A DNA stretch of 37,517 bases from Micromonospora wenchangensis (GCF_002210435.1 NZ_MZMV01000066.1:1-37517), one strand, 5' to 3'. Shown: positions 1-7,935, counted from the stretch's first letter. Notes: generated by a model not told the origin, from the letters alone. Made by a program: numbers and translations.

Positions 1-75
1 CCTCCCCCCACCACCCCGCCCCCGACCACGCCGCCGCCCACCACCCCGCCGCCCACCACCACGCCGCCGCCGGGC
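1..75 (+). repeat. Simple-sequence repeat encoding a PPPTT linker
   Basis: A C-rich repeat with a 15-base unit encodes tandem Pro-Pro-Pro-Thr-Thr. It is a flexible, probably O-glycosylated, interdomain linker and not a noncoding repeat. A nearly identical repeat occurs in the cellulase at 26168-26273. Confidence 0.85.
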
Positions 76-399
76 CAGTCCGGCGACTGCGCGGTGGGCT
101 ACACGATGAACTCCTGGAACGACGGGTTCACCGCCAGCATCCGCATCACCAACCGCGGCACGTCGGCGATCAACGGGTGGACCCTGGCGTTCACCCTGCC
201 CACCGGGCAGACGCTCACCAACGGCTGGAACGCCACCTACACCGGCACCAGCGGCCAGGTCTCCGCCCGCAACGTCTCGTACAACGGGACGCTGGCGGCC
301 GGGGAGTCCACCGACATCGGCTTCCAGGCCACCCACACCGGCAACACCGGCCGGCCCGCCTCCTTCACCCTCAACGGGGTCAACTGCGCCGTCTCCTGA
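1..399 (+). CDS. C-terminal part of a secreted polysaccharide hydrolase: Pro/Thr linker plus CBM2
   Basis: The reading frame is open from base 1, so the catalytic domain lies upstream of the window. The first 25 or so codons encode a PPPTT-type linker. About 100 residues of family 2 carbohydrate-binding module follow, bounded by two cysteines (in GDCAVGY near the start and NGVNCAVS at the end). Conserved tryptophans occur in NSWNDGF, INGWTL and NGWNATY; family knowledge says these lie flat on cellulose or chitin chains. CBM2 modules anchor secreted actinomycete cellulases, xylanases or mannanases to insoluble substrate. The catalytic family cannot be told from here. The CBM2-GH5 gene at 25143-26696 carries the same type of linker. 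A strong hairpin follows the stop. Confidence 0.93.
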   Translation, partial: PPPTTPPPTTPPPTTPPPTTTPPPGQSGDCAVGYTMNSWNDGFTASIRITNRGTSAINGWTLAFTLPTGQTLTNGWNATYTGTSGQVSARNVSYNGTLAAGESTDIGFQATHTGNTGRPASFTLNGVNCAVS

Positions 400-412
400 C
401 GCGACCATCCCA

Positions 413-460
413 CCGGCCGGTGTGACCGCCTCCCCTCGGGGCCGCGGTCACGCCGGCCGG
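413..460 (+). terminator. Long GC-rich hairpin after the CBM2 gene
   Basis: The arm at 413-429 (CCGGCCGG, T, GTGACCGC) pairs with 444-460 (GCGGTCAC, G, CCGGCCGG). This gives a 17-bp stem with one U-G wobble and a 14-base loop. It lies 14 bases after the stop codon. There is no T-run, which is usual for actinomycete terminators. Confidence 0.75.
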
Positions 461-648
461 CCGCGTGCGCCGGTCCGCACGCCCGCCCGGTCGTCGTGTC
501 CGACGGTTCCACTGGTCCACCCCGGCGACCGGCCCCGCCGGGGGCGGGTGCGTGACACCCCGGAGCGGCGGCGGTCACTCGTTGCTCCCGGTCGACTACT
601 CCACAAGGTGCATCCCGTCAGGTGGGACGACATTGCAAGCCTACTAAT

Positions 649-665
649 CCTATCGGCAGGATAGG
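649..665. promoter_or_regulatory. Palindrome CCTATC-N5-GATAGG, candidate operator of the ABC operon
   Basis: A perfect 6-bp inverted repeat with a 5-base spacer (GGCAG) lies in the only AT-rich patch upstream of the importer operon, about 80 bases before its first start codon. Size and place fit a dimeric repressor site controlling nutrient (perhaps sulfur) uptake. The regulator is not encoded nearby, and the assignment is inference. Confidence 0.5.
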
Positions 666-746
666 AAATCGAGAGGCTGGCGTTGTCGTGCTGGTCACTG
701 GTCTGCCGGCGTCGAGGACGACGCGGCCCGCGTACCGAAGGATGGG

Positions 747-1607
747 ATGTCGATGACCGTCACGCACCCCGCCGGCGTCGAGGAGGTCGTGCTCGGCGGC
801 GGGCGGTCGCCCGCGCCGCCGGGCCGCCCACCCGCCACCGGCGTCGTCGCACGCCTCACCCGGCCCCTGCCCGCGCTGCTGCTCGTCGGCCTGCTCGCGG
901 CCGGCTGGCAGCTCATGGCGCACACCTCCGGCAGCGCCCTGATCCCCGGCCTCGGTGCGGTCGCCCGCAACCTGGCCGACATCACCACCAGCGGCGCGCT
1001 GGCGGAGAACGTCCGGGTCACCCTCACCCGCGTCGTGCTCGGCTTCGCGGCGGCCTTCGTCGTCTCCGTCGCCGCCGGCATCGCGATGGGCCGCAGCGAA
1101 TGGCTGCGCCGCTTCCTGGAGCCCGCCGTCCTCATCGGACTGGCCACCCCCGGCCTGGTCAAAGCCCTGCTGTGCGTCATCTGGTTCGGGGTGAGCCTGC
1201 TCAACCCCGTCCTCACCGTGGCACTCGCGGCAGCACCCGCACTGACCATCAACGTCGCGCAGGGCGTCCGGTCGGTCGACCCGGCGCTGAGCGAGATGGC
1301 CCACGTCTACCGGTTCGACGCGCTGACCCGACTGCGGTACGTGTGGCTGCCCGCCATCGTCCCCGACCTGTTCACCGGGGCACGCCTGGGCATCGCGATG
1401 GCCTGGAAGGTCATCGTGCTGGTGGAGATCTTCGGCCTCGCCGACGGCGTCGGCTACCAGCTCAACCTGGAGTTCTCCCAGCACAACGTGGCCGGCGTGC
1501 TCGCCTGGACCGTCGCCTTCGCCCTGGTCATGGCCGCCATCGAGTACGGGCTGCTGCAGACCCTGGAACGTCGCGCGGTGCGTTGGCGGCGGGTGGCCCT
1601 GCGATGA
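747..1607 (+). CDS. ABC transporter permease, sulfonate/nitrate/taurine type
   Basis: This 286-residue inner-membrane permease belongs to the BPD_transp_1 family of the SsuC/TauC/NrtB group, which takes up alkylsulfonates, taurine, nitrate or related anions. A cytosolic tail of about 45 residues precedes six hydrophobic segments. The cytoplasmic coupling loop that contacts the ATPase lies around VDPALSEMAHVYRFDA, a divergent EAA motif. The chosen ATG has AAGGATGGG directly upstream; a second ATG six bases later is possible. Its stop overlaps the ATPase start by four bases (ATGA), so the two are translationally coupled. The substrate cannot be read from the permease. The subfamily call is firm and the substrate is inference. 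Confidence 0.9.
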   Translation: MSMTVTHPAGVEEVVLGGGRSPAPPGRPPATGVVARLTRPLPALLLVGLLAAGWQLMAHTSGSALIPGLGAVARNLADITTSGALAENVRVTLTRVVLGFAAAFVVSVAAGIAMGRSEWLRRFLEPAVLIGLATPGLVKALLCVIWFGVSLLNPVLTVALAAAPALTINVAQGVRSVDPALSEMAHVYRFDALTRLRYVWLPAIVPDLFTGARLGIAMAWKVIVLVEIFGLADGVGYQLNLEFSQHNVAGVLAWTVAFALVMAAIEYGLLQTLERRAVRWRRVALR

Positions 1608-2326
1608 GCGTCCGGATCAGCCTCGACGGCGTCGACAAGGCGTTCACCAGCCGGCGCACCGGCGAACGGCAACAGATCTTCCGCGACTTCTCCCTCACCC
1701 TCGCCCCCGACGAACTGGTCGCCGTGGTCGGCGGCTCCGGCACCGGCAAGACCACCCTGATGCACCTGATCGCCGGCCTGGAACGCCCCGACGCGGGCAC
1801 CGTCTCCACCGGCGGCGGACGACCCCGCCTCGGCATGGTGTTCCAGCAGCCCCGGCTGCTGGACTGGACCTCCGTCGAGACCAACGTGCGGCTCGCCGCC
1901 ACGGCGGCCGGCGTCGACCCCGCCGAGGTCGCCCCGATCCTCGACGCCGTCGGCCTGACCGACTACGCCCGGTCGTACCCGTCGGTGCTCTCCGGCGGGC
2001 AACGCCAACGCGTCGCCGTGGCCCGCGCGTTCGTCGTCCGACCCGAGGTGCTGCTGCTCGACGAGCCGTTCAGCGCGCTGGACGAGCTGACCGCCCGCCG
2101 CCTGCGGCTGCTGCTGCAACAGCTCTGGCTGCGCACCCCGCGCACCGGCCTGCTGGTCACCCACAACGCGCTGGAGGCGGCGTTCCTCGCCGACCGGGTG
2201 GTGGTGCTCGGCGGACGCCCCGCCGAGGTGGTCGGGGAGTACCGCATCGACCGCCCCCGCCCCCGCAGCCCCGAGGACCCCGACCTGTTCGACGTGCACC
2301 GCCGCATCGTCGCCGCGCTCACCTGA
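1604..2326 (+). CDS. ABC transporter ATP-binding protein, SsuB/TauB type
   Basis: A 240-residue ABC ATPase of usual length for the SsuB/TauB/NrtD group. Visible motifs in order: Walker A GGSGTGKTT (about residues 45-53), Q-loop VFQQPRLLDWTSV, signature LSGGQRQRVAVARAF, Walker B VLLLDEPFSALDE and the H-loop LLVTHN. The W after the Q-loop (LLDWTSVETNV) is typical of this subfamily. It would power the permease encoded just upstream, whose stop overlaps its start. About 85 bases without strong structure separate it from the lipoprotein gene. All catalytic residues are present. Confidence 0.93.
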   Translation: MSVRISLDGVDKAFTSRRTGERQQIFRDFSLTLAPDELVAVVGGSGTGKTTLMHLIAGLERPDAGTVSTGGGRPRLGMVFQQPRLLDWTSVETNVRLAATAAGVDPAEVAPILDAVGLTDYARSYPSVLSGGQRQRVAVARAFVVRPEVLLLDEPFSALDELTARRLRLLLQQLWLRTPRTGLLVTHNALEAAFLADRVVVLGGRPAEVVGEYRIDRPRPRSPEDPDLFDVHRRIVAALT

Positions 2327-2413
2327 ACCCGCCCCACCCCTCGGCGCGGCCACCGGCCCGCCGCCCGCACCCCGCGAGCCGGGGCAACCCTGAACCACCC
2401 GGAAGGAACCTCC

Positions 2414-3427
2414 GTGTCCACGACACCCCTCACCCGACGCTCCCTGCTGCGCGCCGCCGGGCTTGTCGCCGGCAGTGCCGGCGCGGCCACCCTGCTCAGC
2501 GCCTGCGGCGTCGACGAGCCGGCCGCCGCCGGCACCCGCAGCGCCAAGGTGCAACCCCGCAGCCCCGGCACGGCGGGGGCGATCCGCGACTCCGTGGCCG
2601 AGCAGTTCGGCCTGGAGGCCAAGCACGGGCTCCACCTCGACCGCAAGGCCGGCGGCGGCCCCGGCGCGGGACAGGAACAGTTGCTCACCGGCGTGCTCGA
2701 CATCTACGCCTTCGGCCCGCTGGGCGCGACCGAGGTCAACACCAGCGGCCACGACGTGGTCATCGTCGGGCCCTCCCTGTGGAACCACGGCCGCTGGATC
2801 GTCCCCGCCGACAGCCCCTACCAGAGCATCGCCGACCTGAAGGGCAGGAAGGTCGGCGTGCAGCCACCCAGCAGCGACACCTACCGGGCGGCGGCCCTCG
2901 CCGCGGCGGTCAACGGCATCCGCTTCGACCGCGAGTTCAAGCTGTTCACCGGGCAGCCCATCGCCAACCTCGCCCTGTACGAACGCGGCGACCTCGACGC
3001 GATCATCGCCATCGAACCCAACGCCACCCGCCTGGTCGGCTCCGGCAACCGGCAACTCGCCTCCGTCGACGAACTGTGGCGTAAGGGCACCGGCGAGCGC
3101 AGCCCGCTGTTCCTCAACGGCACCGCCGTACGCCGCGACTGGCTGGCCGCCAACCGGGAGACCGCGAGGGCGTACGTCGACTTCACCCTGGAGGCCTGGC
3201 GACTGATCAAGCAGGACCCCACCCTGATCGGGAGGTACCACGCCGACTACGGCGTCCCCGCCACCGAGAAGAAGGCCATCGAACTACTGCCGGAGCGGCT
3301 CGCCCCGGTCTACGCCGACGTGTGGGACGACACCGTCTTCGCCAACCTGGAGAAGCAGATCGACCTGGCCGTCGAGGTCGGCGTGCTGAAGAAGCGGGCC
3401 GCCAAGCCGGTGTACGAGAAGCTCTGA
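2414..3427 (+). CDS. ABC substrate-binding lipoprotein, SsuA/NMT1-like, probably Tat-exported
   Basis: A 337-residue solute-binding protein. Its N-terminus has a twin arginine (TRRSLLRAAG), a hydrophobic stretch and a lipobox LLSACG, so it is likely a Tat-exported lipoprotein on the outer face of the membrane. The body follows the NMT1/SsuA fold; recognisable stretches include VAEQFGLEAKHGL, IADLKGRKVGVQPPSS and GDLDAIIAIEPNATRLV. It should capture the substrate for the permease and ATPase upstream. The GTG start has GGAAGGA at a good distance. Sulfonates, taurine or a related compound are plausible; the exact ligand is unknown. Confidence 0.9.
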   Translation: MSTTPLTRRSLLRAAGLVAGSAGAATLLSACGVDEPAAAGTRSAKVQPRSPGTAGAIRDSVAEQFGLEAKHGLHLDRKAGGGPGAGQEQLLTGVLDIYAFGPLGATEVNTSGHDVVIVGPSLWNHGRWIVPADSPYQSIADLKGRKVGVQPPSSDTYRAAALAAAVNGIRFDREFKLFTGQPIANLALYERGDLDAIIAIEPNATRLVGSGNRQLASVDELWRKGTGERSPLFLNGTAVRRDWLAANRETARAYVDFTLEAWRLIKQDPTLIGRYHADYGVPATEKKAIELLPERLAPVYADVWDDTVFANLEKQIDLAVEVGVLKKRAAKPVYEKL

Positions 3428-3434
3428 GCCGGCG

Positions 3435-4922
3435 ATGTCCCTGCCCTGGCGCAGCCGCGCCGCCCTGCTGGTGTGCTGCGGGACGCTGTTCCTCGGCGTC
3501 CTCGACGGCGCGGCGTTGAACCTGGCCCTGCCGTCGGTGCACCGCGAACTGCGGCTGAGCACGACCGAGTTGCAGTGGGTGGCGACCAGCAACGCGCTGG
3601 TGCGGGCCAGCCTCACCCTGCTCTGCGGTGCGGTCGCCGACCGGTACGGGCGGCGGCGGACGTTCCGGGTCGGGCTGCTGGTGTTCGCTGCGGGGTCGGT
3701 GCTGTGCGGGGCCGCCCCGCACGCGCCCGCCCTGATCGCCGCCAGGGGCGTGCAGGGCGTCGGGGGAGCGTTGATGGCCCCGCCCGCCCTCGCCCTCATC
3801 GCCAACCTGTTCCCCGACGCGGTACGCCGCGGCCGGGCGCTGGGCACCTGGAGCGCGACGGCCGGGGTGTCGGCCGCCTGCGGACCCCTGGTCGGCGGGG
3901 TGCTGGTGCAGGCCGCCGGCTGGCGCAGCCTGTTCGCCGTGAGCGTCGGCGGCGCGGCGCTGCTGTACCTGGGCACCCGGCTGCTGCCGCCGGGCGTCGT
4001 CGACGGTCCACCCCGCCGCCTCGACGCGCTGGGCAACACGCTTGCCGCCCTGGTGCTGGTCGGCTTCACGTTCGCGCTGATCGACGGCCCGAGCCGGGGG
4101 TGGCTGACCGGCCCGGTCCTGGTCGCGCTGGCCGTGGCGGTGGGAGCCGCCGTCGGCTACCTGCCGGCGGCCCGCCGCCGCCCCGACCCGGTGCTCGACC
4201 CGCGCCACCTGGCGATCCCGGCGCTGCGCGGCGCGGTCGTCACCGCGGTCGTTGCCTACCTGACGCTGGGTGGGTTCACCTTCGTCAACACGTTCTACCT
4301 GCAACAGGTACGCGGGTTCAGCCCGCTGGCCACCGGACTGCTCACCCTGCCCACCACCCTCGGCACGCTGGTGCTCGCCAACGTCTCCGGCCGGATCGTC
4401 GGCCGGCGCGGCGGCCGGCTGCCCGCCACCGTCGGGCACCTGTCGTTCGTGGCGTCGATGACCCTGCTCGCCCTGACCGTCACCACCGACGCCGGCCTGG
4501 CCCCGCTGCTCGTCGGCTACCTCCTGCTCGGCGCCGGCATGGGCCTGGTCAACCCGCCGGCCACCAACACCGCCGTGAACAGCCTGCCCCGCGACCGGGC
4601 CGGGGTGGCCAGCGCCATCACCAGCGCCTCCCGCCAGATCGGCACCAACCTCGGCGTCGCCGTCCTCGGGGCGGTGGTGGTGTCGGTGCTGGCCCTGACC
4701 GGCCAGCCCACCAACGACGTCGCCCGGGTCGCCGCCGAGGCGCCCGACGACTTCACCACCGCCCTGCGCGTCGCGTACGGGCTCGTCGCGGCCACCGCCG
4801 CGTACTGCGCGTACGTGACGTGGCGTCTGTTCCGGCCGCCGTCCGGACCCACCCCGGGAGAGGAGGTGGTGGGCAACGAGGACCCGTCGACGGCAGCACC
4901 GACCGCCACACCCGCCCGATAA
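3435..4922 (+). CDS. MFS transporter, DHA2 (EmrB/QacA-like, 14-helix) family
   Basis: A 495-residue polytopic protein that starts seven bases after the lipoprotein stop, so it belongs to the same operon. Motif A is seen at GAVADRYGRRRTF, motif C-like glycine/proline helices at WSATAGVSAACGPLVGGVLV, and LQWVATSNALVRASL is typical of proton-coupled drug exporters of the DHA2 group. An exporter inside an importer operon is unusual. It may expel a toxic analogue or a breakdown product of the imported compound, which is inference. It is not closely alike to the second DHA2 exporter at 6490-7935, so a recent tandem copy is unlikely. Confidence 0.88.
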   Translation: MSLPWRSRAALLVCCGTLFLGVLDGAALNLALPSVHRELRLSTTELQWVATSNALVRASLTLLCGAVADRYGRRRTFRVGLLVFAAGSVLCGAAPHAPALIAARGVQGVGGALMAPPALALIANLFPDAVRRGRALGTWSATAGVSAACGPLVGGVLVQAAGWRSLFAVSVGGAALLYLGTRLLPPGVVDGPPRRLDALGNTLAALVLVGFTFALIDGPSRGWLTGPVLVALAVAVGAAVGYLPAARRRPDPVLDPRHLAIPALRGAVVTAVVAYLTLGGFTFVNTFYLQQVRGFSPLATGLLTLPTTLGTLVLANVSGRIVGRRGGRLPATVGHLSFVASMTLLALTVTTDAGLAPLLVGYLLLGAGMGLVNPPATNTAVNSLPRDRAGVASAITSASRQIGTNLGVAVLGAVVVSVLALTGQPTNDVARVAAEAPDDFTTALRVAYGLVAATAAYCAYVTWRLFRPPSGPTPGEEVVGNEDPSTAAPTATPAR

Positions 4923-4959
4923 CGCACAGCACGACACCAGCACAGAAGGGACCACCCCG

Positions 4960-5862
4960 GTGACACTCAAGAAGGTCAGGAGCGTCCGCAGCGGCGCCAT
5001 CTTCACCCTGCCGTACCTCGTCGGCCTGGAGCACGGCTACTTCGCCGAAGAGGGCATCGACCTGGAACTGGTCGCCCCCGGCTCGTACGAGACGGTGCTC
5101 AAGCCGATCGAGGAACACGAACTGGTCAGCTCGTTCGGCGGCATCTCCAAGCCGTTCGAGAGCGGCGACGTCTCCCTCTACCGGGCCTGCGAGTGGGGGC
5201 AGATCCGCCGCTCCCACGACAGCGGACGCGGCGGCCAGATCATCGCCAAGCGGGCCTCGGTGGCCAGCCAGGCGATCTTCGTACGGCCCGACTCCGACAT
5301 CAAGCACCCGCAGGGCCTGGCCAACCGGACCGTCGGCGTCAACTTCCACCACGGCTCGCACTACCTGGCCATCCAGTCCCTGGAGGGCTTCCTGGAGCAG
5401 GACGAGATCAAGGTGGTGCACGCCGGCGGGCCGGCCGAGCGGTTCCGCAAGCTGCGCGACGGCGAGATCGACGCGGTGGCGCTGATGGAGCCGTGGACCA
5501 CCGCCGCCGAGAAGCTCGGCTACGTGCTGATCACCGAGGCGTTCTACGTCGGCTCGGAGATCGCCAGCGCCGACGTCGACCCGGAGACCTTCGCCGCCGT
5601 CGACCGGGCCGTCCGCCGGGCCGTCCAGAAGATCAACGAGGACATCCGGCCGTACCTGCACCACTTCGTCGCCGAGGTCCCCGAGGACCTGGTGAAGCTG
5701 GAGCCGACGGACTTCCGGCTGGGCCGGCTGCGCTACATCGACCCGGAGCCGTACCCGGAGGCGGAGTTCGAGCGCACCTACCGGTGGATGGTGAAGTGGG
5801 GCCTGATCACCCCCGAGTCGACCTTCAACTCCATCGTGGACAACCGGGTCGTCACGGTCTGA
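4960..5862 (+). CDS. Substrate-binding-fold protein (NMT1/THI5/DszB-like) lacking a signal peptide
   Basis: A 300-residue protein whose N-terminus (IFTLPYLVGLEHGYFAEEGIDLELV) matches the start of the NMT1/SsuA binding-protein fold. Later HPQGLANRTVGVNF and LRDGEIDAVALMEPW are typical fold landmarks. It begins right at the fold with no signal peptide, lipobox or membrane segment, so it should stay in the cytosol. Cytosolic members of this superfamily include enzymes such as the desulfinase DszB and the pyrimidine synthase THI5. A histidine cluster (H130, H131, H134) and a single cysteine (C77) are visible. The GTG start has AGAAGGGA upstream. Last gene of the operon; a hairpin follows ten bases later. 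Function: unknown, perhaps an enzyme or chaperone acting on the imported substrate. Confidence 0.8.
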   Translation: MTLKKVRSVRSGAIFTLPYLVGLEHGYFAEEGIDLELVAPGSYETVLKPIEEHELVSSFGGISKPFESGDVSLYRACEWGQIRRSHDSGRGGQIIAKRASVASQAIFVRPDSDIKHPQGLANRTVGVNFHHGSHYLAIQSLEGFLEQDEIKVVHAGGPAERFRKLRDGEIDAVALMEPWTTAAEKLGYVLITEAFYVGSEIASADVDPETFAAVDRAVRRAVQKINEDIRPYLHHFVAEVPEDLVKLEPTDFRLGRLRYIDPEPYPEAEFERTYRWMVKWGLITPESTFNSIVDNRVVTV

Positions 5863-5871
5863 CCCTGCTTT

Positions 5872-5907
5872 GGGGCCGGCCCGGCCGACGCGGGCCGGGC
5901 CGGCCCC
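5872..5907 (+). terminator. 15-bp perfect hairpin ending the importer operon
   Basis: GGGGCCGGCCCGGCC at 5872-5886 pairs perfectly with 5893-5907 around a six-base loop. It lies ten bases after the stop of the binding-fold gene and faces the end of the convergent MarR gene, so it may work in both directions. Confidence 0.85.
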
Positions 5908-5944
5908 GTGCCTTCCCCGACGCCGCCGCCGGTGGCCTGCCGGG

Positions 5945-6403
5945 TCAGCCCGGTGGCAGGTCGGCCAGGCGGTGCAGCAGGCGGTTGATCCGGGCGCGTT
6001 CGGCCGGGGTGAATCCACTGAGCAGTTCGTCCTGGGCGGCGTCGACCAGGGCGTCCAGCTCCCGCATCCGGGCGGTCCCGGCGGCGGTGACGTGGACGAC
6101 GTTGCGTCGGCGGTCCGTCGGGTCCGGCTCGCGGCGCAGCAGCCCCTCGGCCTCCATCCCGTTGAGCGTGTCGACGGCGTCGCCCCGGTCGATGCCGAGC
6201 CGGCGGCACAGCTCCGCCTGGCTGATGCCGCCGAACTCGTCGAGCGCGGCGAGGATGGCGTACCGCATCCGGTCGGCGGGGCGGTCCAGGTGCCGGGTGA
6301 CGATCCGGTTGGCGCGGGCCGCCGCGTGGTGCAGCAGCCAGCTGGTCAGCCGCCGGAGCCGGGCCGGTGGCGTTCCCGGTGTCGGTTCGGTCCGCTCTGT
6401 CAT
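5945..6403 (-). CDS. MarR-family transcriptional regulator
   Basis: A 152-residue winged-helix regulator, normal MarR size. The helix-turn-helix is around ISQAELCRRLGIDRGDAVDTLNGMEAEGLL and the wing around RREPDPTDRRRNVVHVTAAG, with the usual DxxDRR feature. Helices at both ends would form the dimer. It is divergent from an MFS exporter gene, with the palindromic operator at 6423-6464 between them, so it most likely represses the exporter and itself until a toxic ligand binds. A TACACT box six bases upstream of its ATG suggests a leaderless transcript. The ligand is unknown. Confidence 0.92.
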   Translation of the reverse strand: MTERTEPTPGTPPARLRRLTSWLLHHAAARANRIVTRHLDRPADRMRYAILAALDEFGGISQAELCRRLGIDRGDAVDTLNGMEAEGLLRREPDPTDRRRNVVHVTAAGTARMRELDALVDAAQDELLSGFTPAERARINRLLHRLADLPPG

Positions 6404-6409
6404 CCGCCC

Positions 6410-6415
6410 AGTGTA
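6410..6415 (-). promoter_or_regulatory. -10 box (TACACT) of the MarR gene, probably leaderless
   Basis: TACACT on the minus strand lies six bases before the MarR start codon. This places transcription at or next to the ATG. No ribosome-binding site could fit in between. Confidence 0.55.
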
Positions 6416-6422
6416 CCGAAAC

Positions 6423-6464
6423 GTTGGACCTCCAACGATATTCTGTTATCGTTGGAGGTCCAAC
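6423..6464. promoter_or_regulatory. Nested palindromic operator for the MarR regulator
   Basis: GTTGGACCTCCAACGATA (6423-6440) is repeated exactly in inverted form at 6447-6464 with a six-base spacer. Each arm contains its own inverted repeat GTTGGA-N2-TCCAAC (6423-6436 and 6451-6464). Two dimer sites therefore lie 28 bp apart centre to centre, within one larger palindrome. They cover the exporter promoter and the upstream side of the MarR promoter. Confidence 0.88.
6424..6452 (+). promoter_or_regulatory. Promoter of the MFS/FMN reductase operon
   Basis: TTGGAC (6424-6429) and TATCGT (6447-6452) are separated by 17 bases. The -35 lies in the left operator site and the -10 runs into the right one, so repressor binding would block RNA polymerase directly. 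Confidence 0.7.
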
Positions 6465-6489
6465 AAAATTTTCCGGATCGGGGGCGGCG

Positions 6490-7935
6490 ATGACGGCAGC
6501 CGGCGGGAACGCCGACCCGGTCTCCGCGACGGGACGTGTCCGCACCACGGCGGTGCCCGTCCCGGTGTGGTGGACCACGGTCGTCCTCGCCTCGGGCTCG
6601 GTGCTCACCGGCCTCGACACCTCGCTGGTCAACGTCGGCATCGAGGTCATCGGGCGCGACCTGGGCGCCTCGTTGACCGAGGCGCAGTGGATCAACAGCG
6701 GCTACCTGCTGGCACTCGCCGCGACGCTGCCGGTCTGCGGCTGGCTCAGCCGGCGCACGGGGGCCGGCCGGCTCTGGCTCTGGTCGCTGGCCGGGTTCAC
6801 GCTCATCTCCGCGTCGTGCGCGCTCGCCCGGAGCGCCGACATGCTCGTCGTCGCCCGGGTGCTCCAGGGGCTCACCGGCGGACTGCTCATCCCCGCCGGA
6901 ATGGCCATCCTCGGCCAGGTCGCCGGCCGGGAGCGGATGGGTCGGGTCATCGCCGTCGCCAGCGTCCCGTCGATCCTGGCCCCGGCCTTCGGACCGATCA
7001 TCGGCGCCCTGCTCGTCGAGAACCTCTCCTGGCACTGGATGTTCCTGATCAACGTGCCGATCGGAATCGTCGGACTGCTGCTGGCCCTGCGGGTGGTTCC
7101 GCGCGGCGAGGCCGGTCATGCCGGCCGGCTCGACCTGCCGGCCCTGCTGCTGGTCGCCCTCGGGCTGCCGTTGCTCACCTACGCCGTCACCCGGGCGACG
7201 GACCGCGGCGGGCTGCTCGCGTCGTCGGTGCTGGTGCCGCTGGGGGCCGCGCTGGTCGCGTTGGCGCTCTTCGTCCACCGGTCGTTGCGCGCCGACGAGC
7301 CGCTGATGGACCTCCGCCTGGCCAGGGACCCGGTCTACGCCGCCGCCGCGGGCACCATCGTCTTCTCCGGTGCCGCCCTGTTCGGCGGGCTGATCGTGAT
7401 GCCGCTCTACTTCCAGCTCGGGATGGGCCGGAGCATCGTCGACACCGGGCTGCTGCTGATGGCGTTCAGCCTCGGCGCCGCGGTGACCTTCCCCCTCGCC
7501 GGCCGGTTGGCCGACGACCACGGTGGCGGCGTCGTGGCCCTGGTCGGCCTGGCGGTCGTCGTGGCCGGCACGGTGGCGATGGCGCTGCTGCCGGCCGACC
7601 CCGACCTGGTGCTCGTCGAGGCGCTCCAGGTCGTCCGGGGTGTCGGTCTGGCGCTGGCCGGCTCACCCGTCGTCGCCGCCGCGCTGGCCCGGGTGCGGCC
7701 CGACCAGATGCCGGACGCCAGTTCGCAGGTGAACACCCTGTCCCGGGTCGGCGGCGCGCTCGGCAGCGCGCTGTGCGCGGTGGTGCTCTCCGGCGCGCTG
7801 GCCGACGCCGGCTCCGACGCCGAGGTCGCCGCGGCCTTCCGGGTCACCTTCCGGTGGCTGACCGGGATGGCGCTGGTCGCCCTCGTCCTGGCCGCCCGGC
7901 TGCACCGGGCGCAACGACGCGCGCAGGCCCGGTGA
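6490..7935 (+). CDS. MFS drug-type exporter, DHA2 (EmrB/QacA-like) family
   Basis: A 481-residue polytopic transporter. TSLVNVGIEVIGRDLGASL and AQWINSGYLLALAATLPVCGWLSRRTG are hallmark first-helix and motif A regions of DHA2 exporters. Motif C is seen near SVPSILAPAFGPIIGALLV. Length fits a 12-14 helix proton-coupled exporter of drugs or toxic metabolites. The ATG at 6490 follows GGGGGCGG; earlier in-frame starts would begin inside the operator and are unlikely. It is divergent from MarR and followed after 44 bases by an FMN reductase. The efflux substrate is unknown. Confidence 0.9.
   Translation: MTAAGGNADPVSATGRVRTTAVPVPVWWTTVVLASGSVLTGLDTSLVNVGIEVIGRDLGASLTEAQWINSGYLLALAATLPVCGWLSRRTGAGRLWLWSLAGFTLISASCALARSADMLVVARVLQGLTGGLLIPAGMAILGQVAGRERMGRVIAVASVPSILAPAFGPIIGALLVENLSWHWMFLINVPIGIVGLLLALRVVPRGEAGHAGRLDLPALLLVALGLPLLTYAVTRATDRGGLLASSVLVPLGAALVALALFVHRSLRADEPLMDLRLARDPVYAAAAGTIVFSGAALFGGLIVMPLYFQLGMGRSIVDTGLLLMAFSLGAAVTFPLAGRLADDHGGGVVALVGLAVVVAGTVAMALLPADPDLVLVEALQVVRGVGLALAGSPVVAAALARVRPDQMPDASSQVNTLSRVGGALGSALCAVVLSGALADAGSDAEVAAAFRVTFRWLTGMALVALVLAARLHRAQRRAQAR

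Larger units (their letters stand above)
400..746. other. Intergenic region between the CBM2 gene and the ABC operon
   Basis: These 347 bases have no convincing gene. They hold the terminator of the upstream gene (413-460), a GC-rich stretch with nothing recognisable, and a relatively AT-rich segment (about 630-670) with the palindrome CCTATC-N5-GATAGG. That segment is probably the promoter and operator of the ABC operon starting at 747. I could not assign clear -35 and -10 boxes. Confidence 0.6.

Noticed and set aside
5872..5907. Attachment site or IS end
   Set aside because: The inverted repeat is a simple GC-rich hairpin between convergent genes, with no integrase or transposase nearby.
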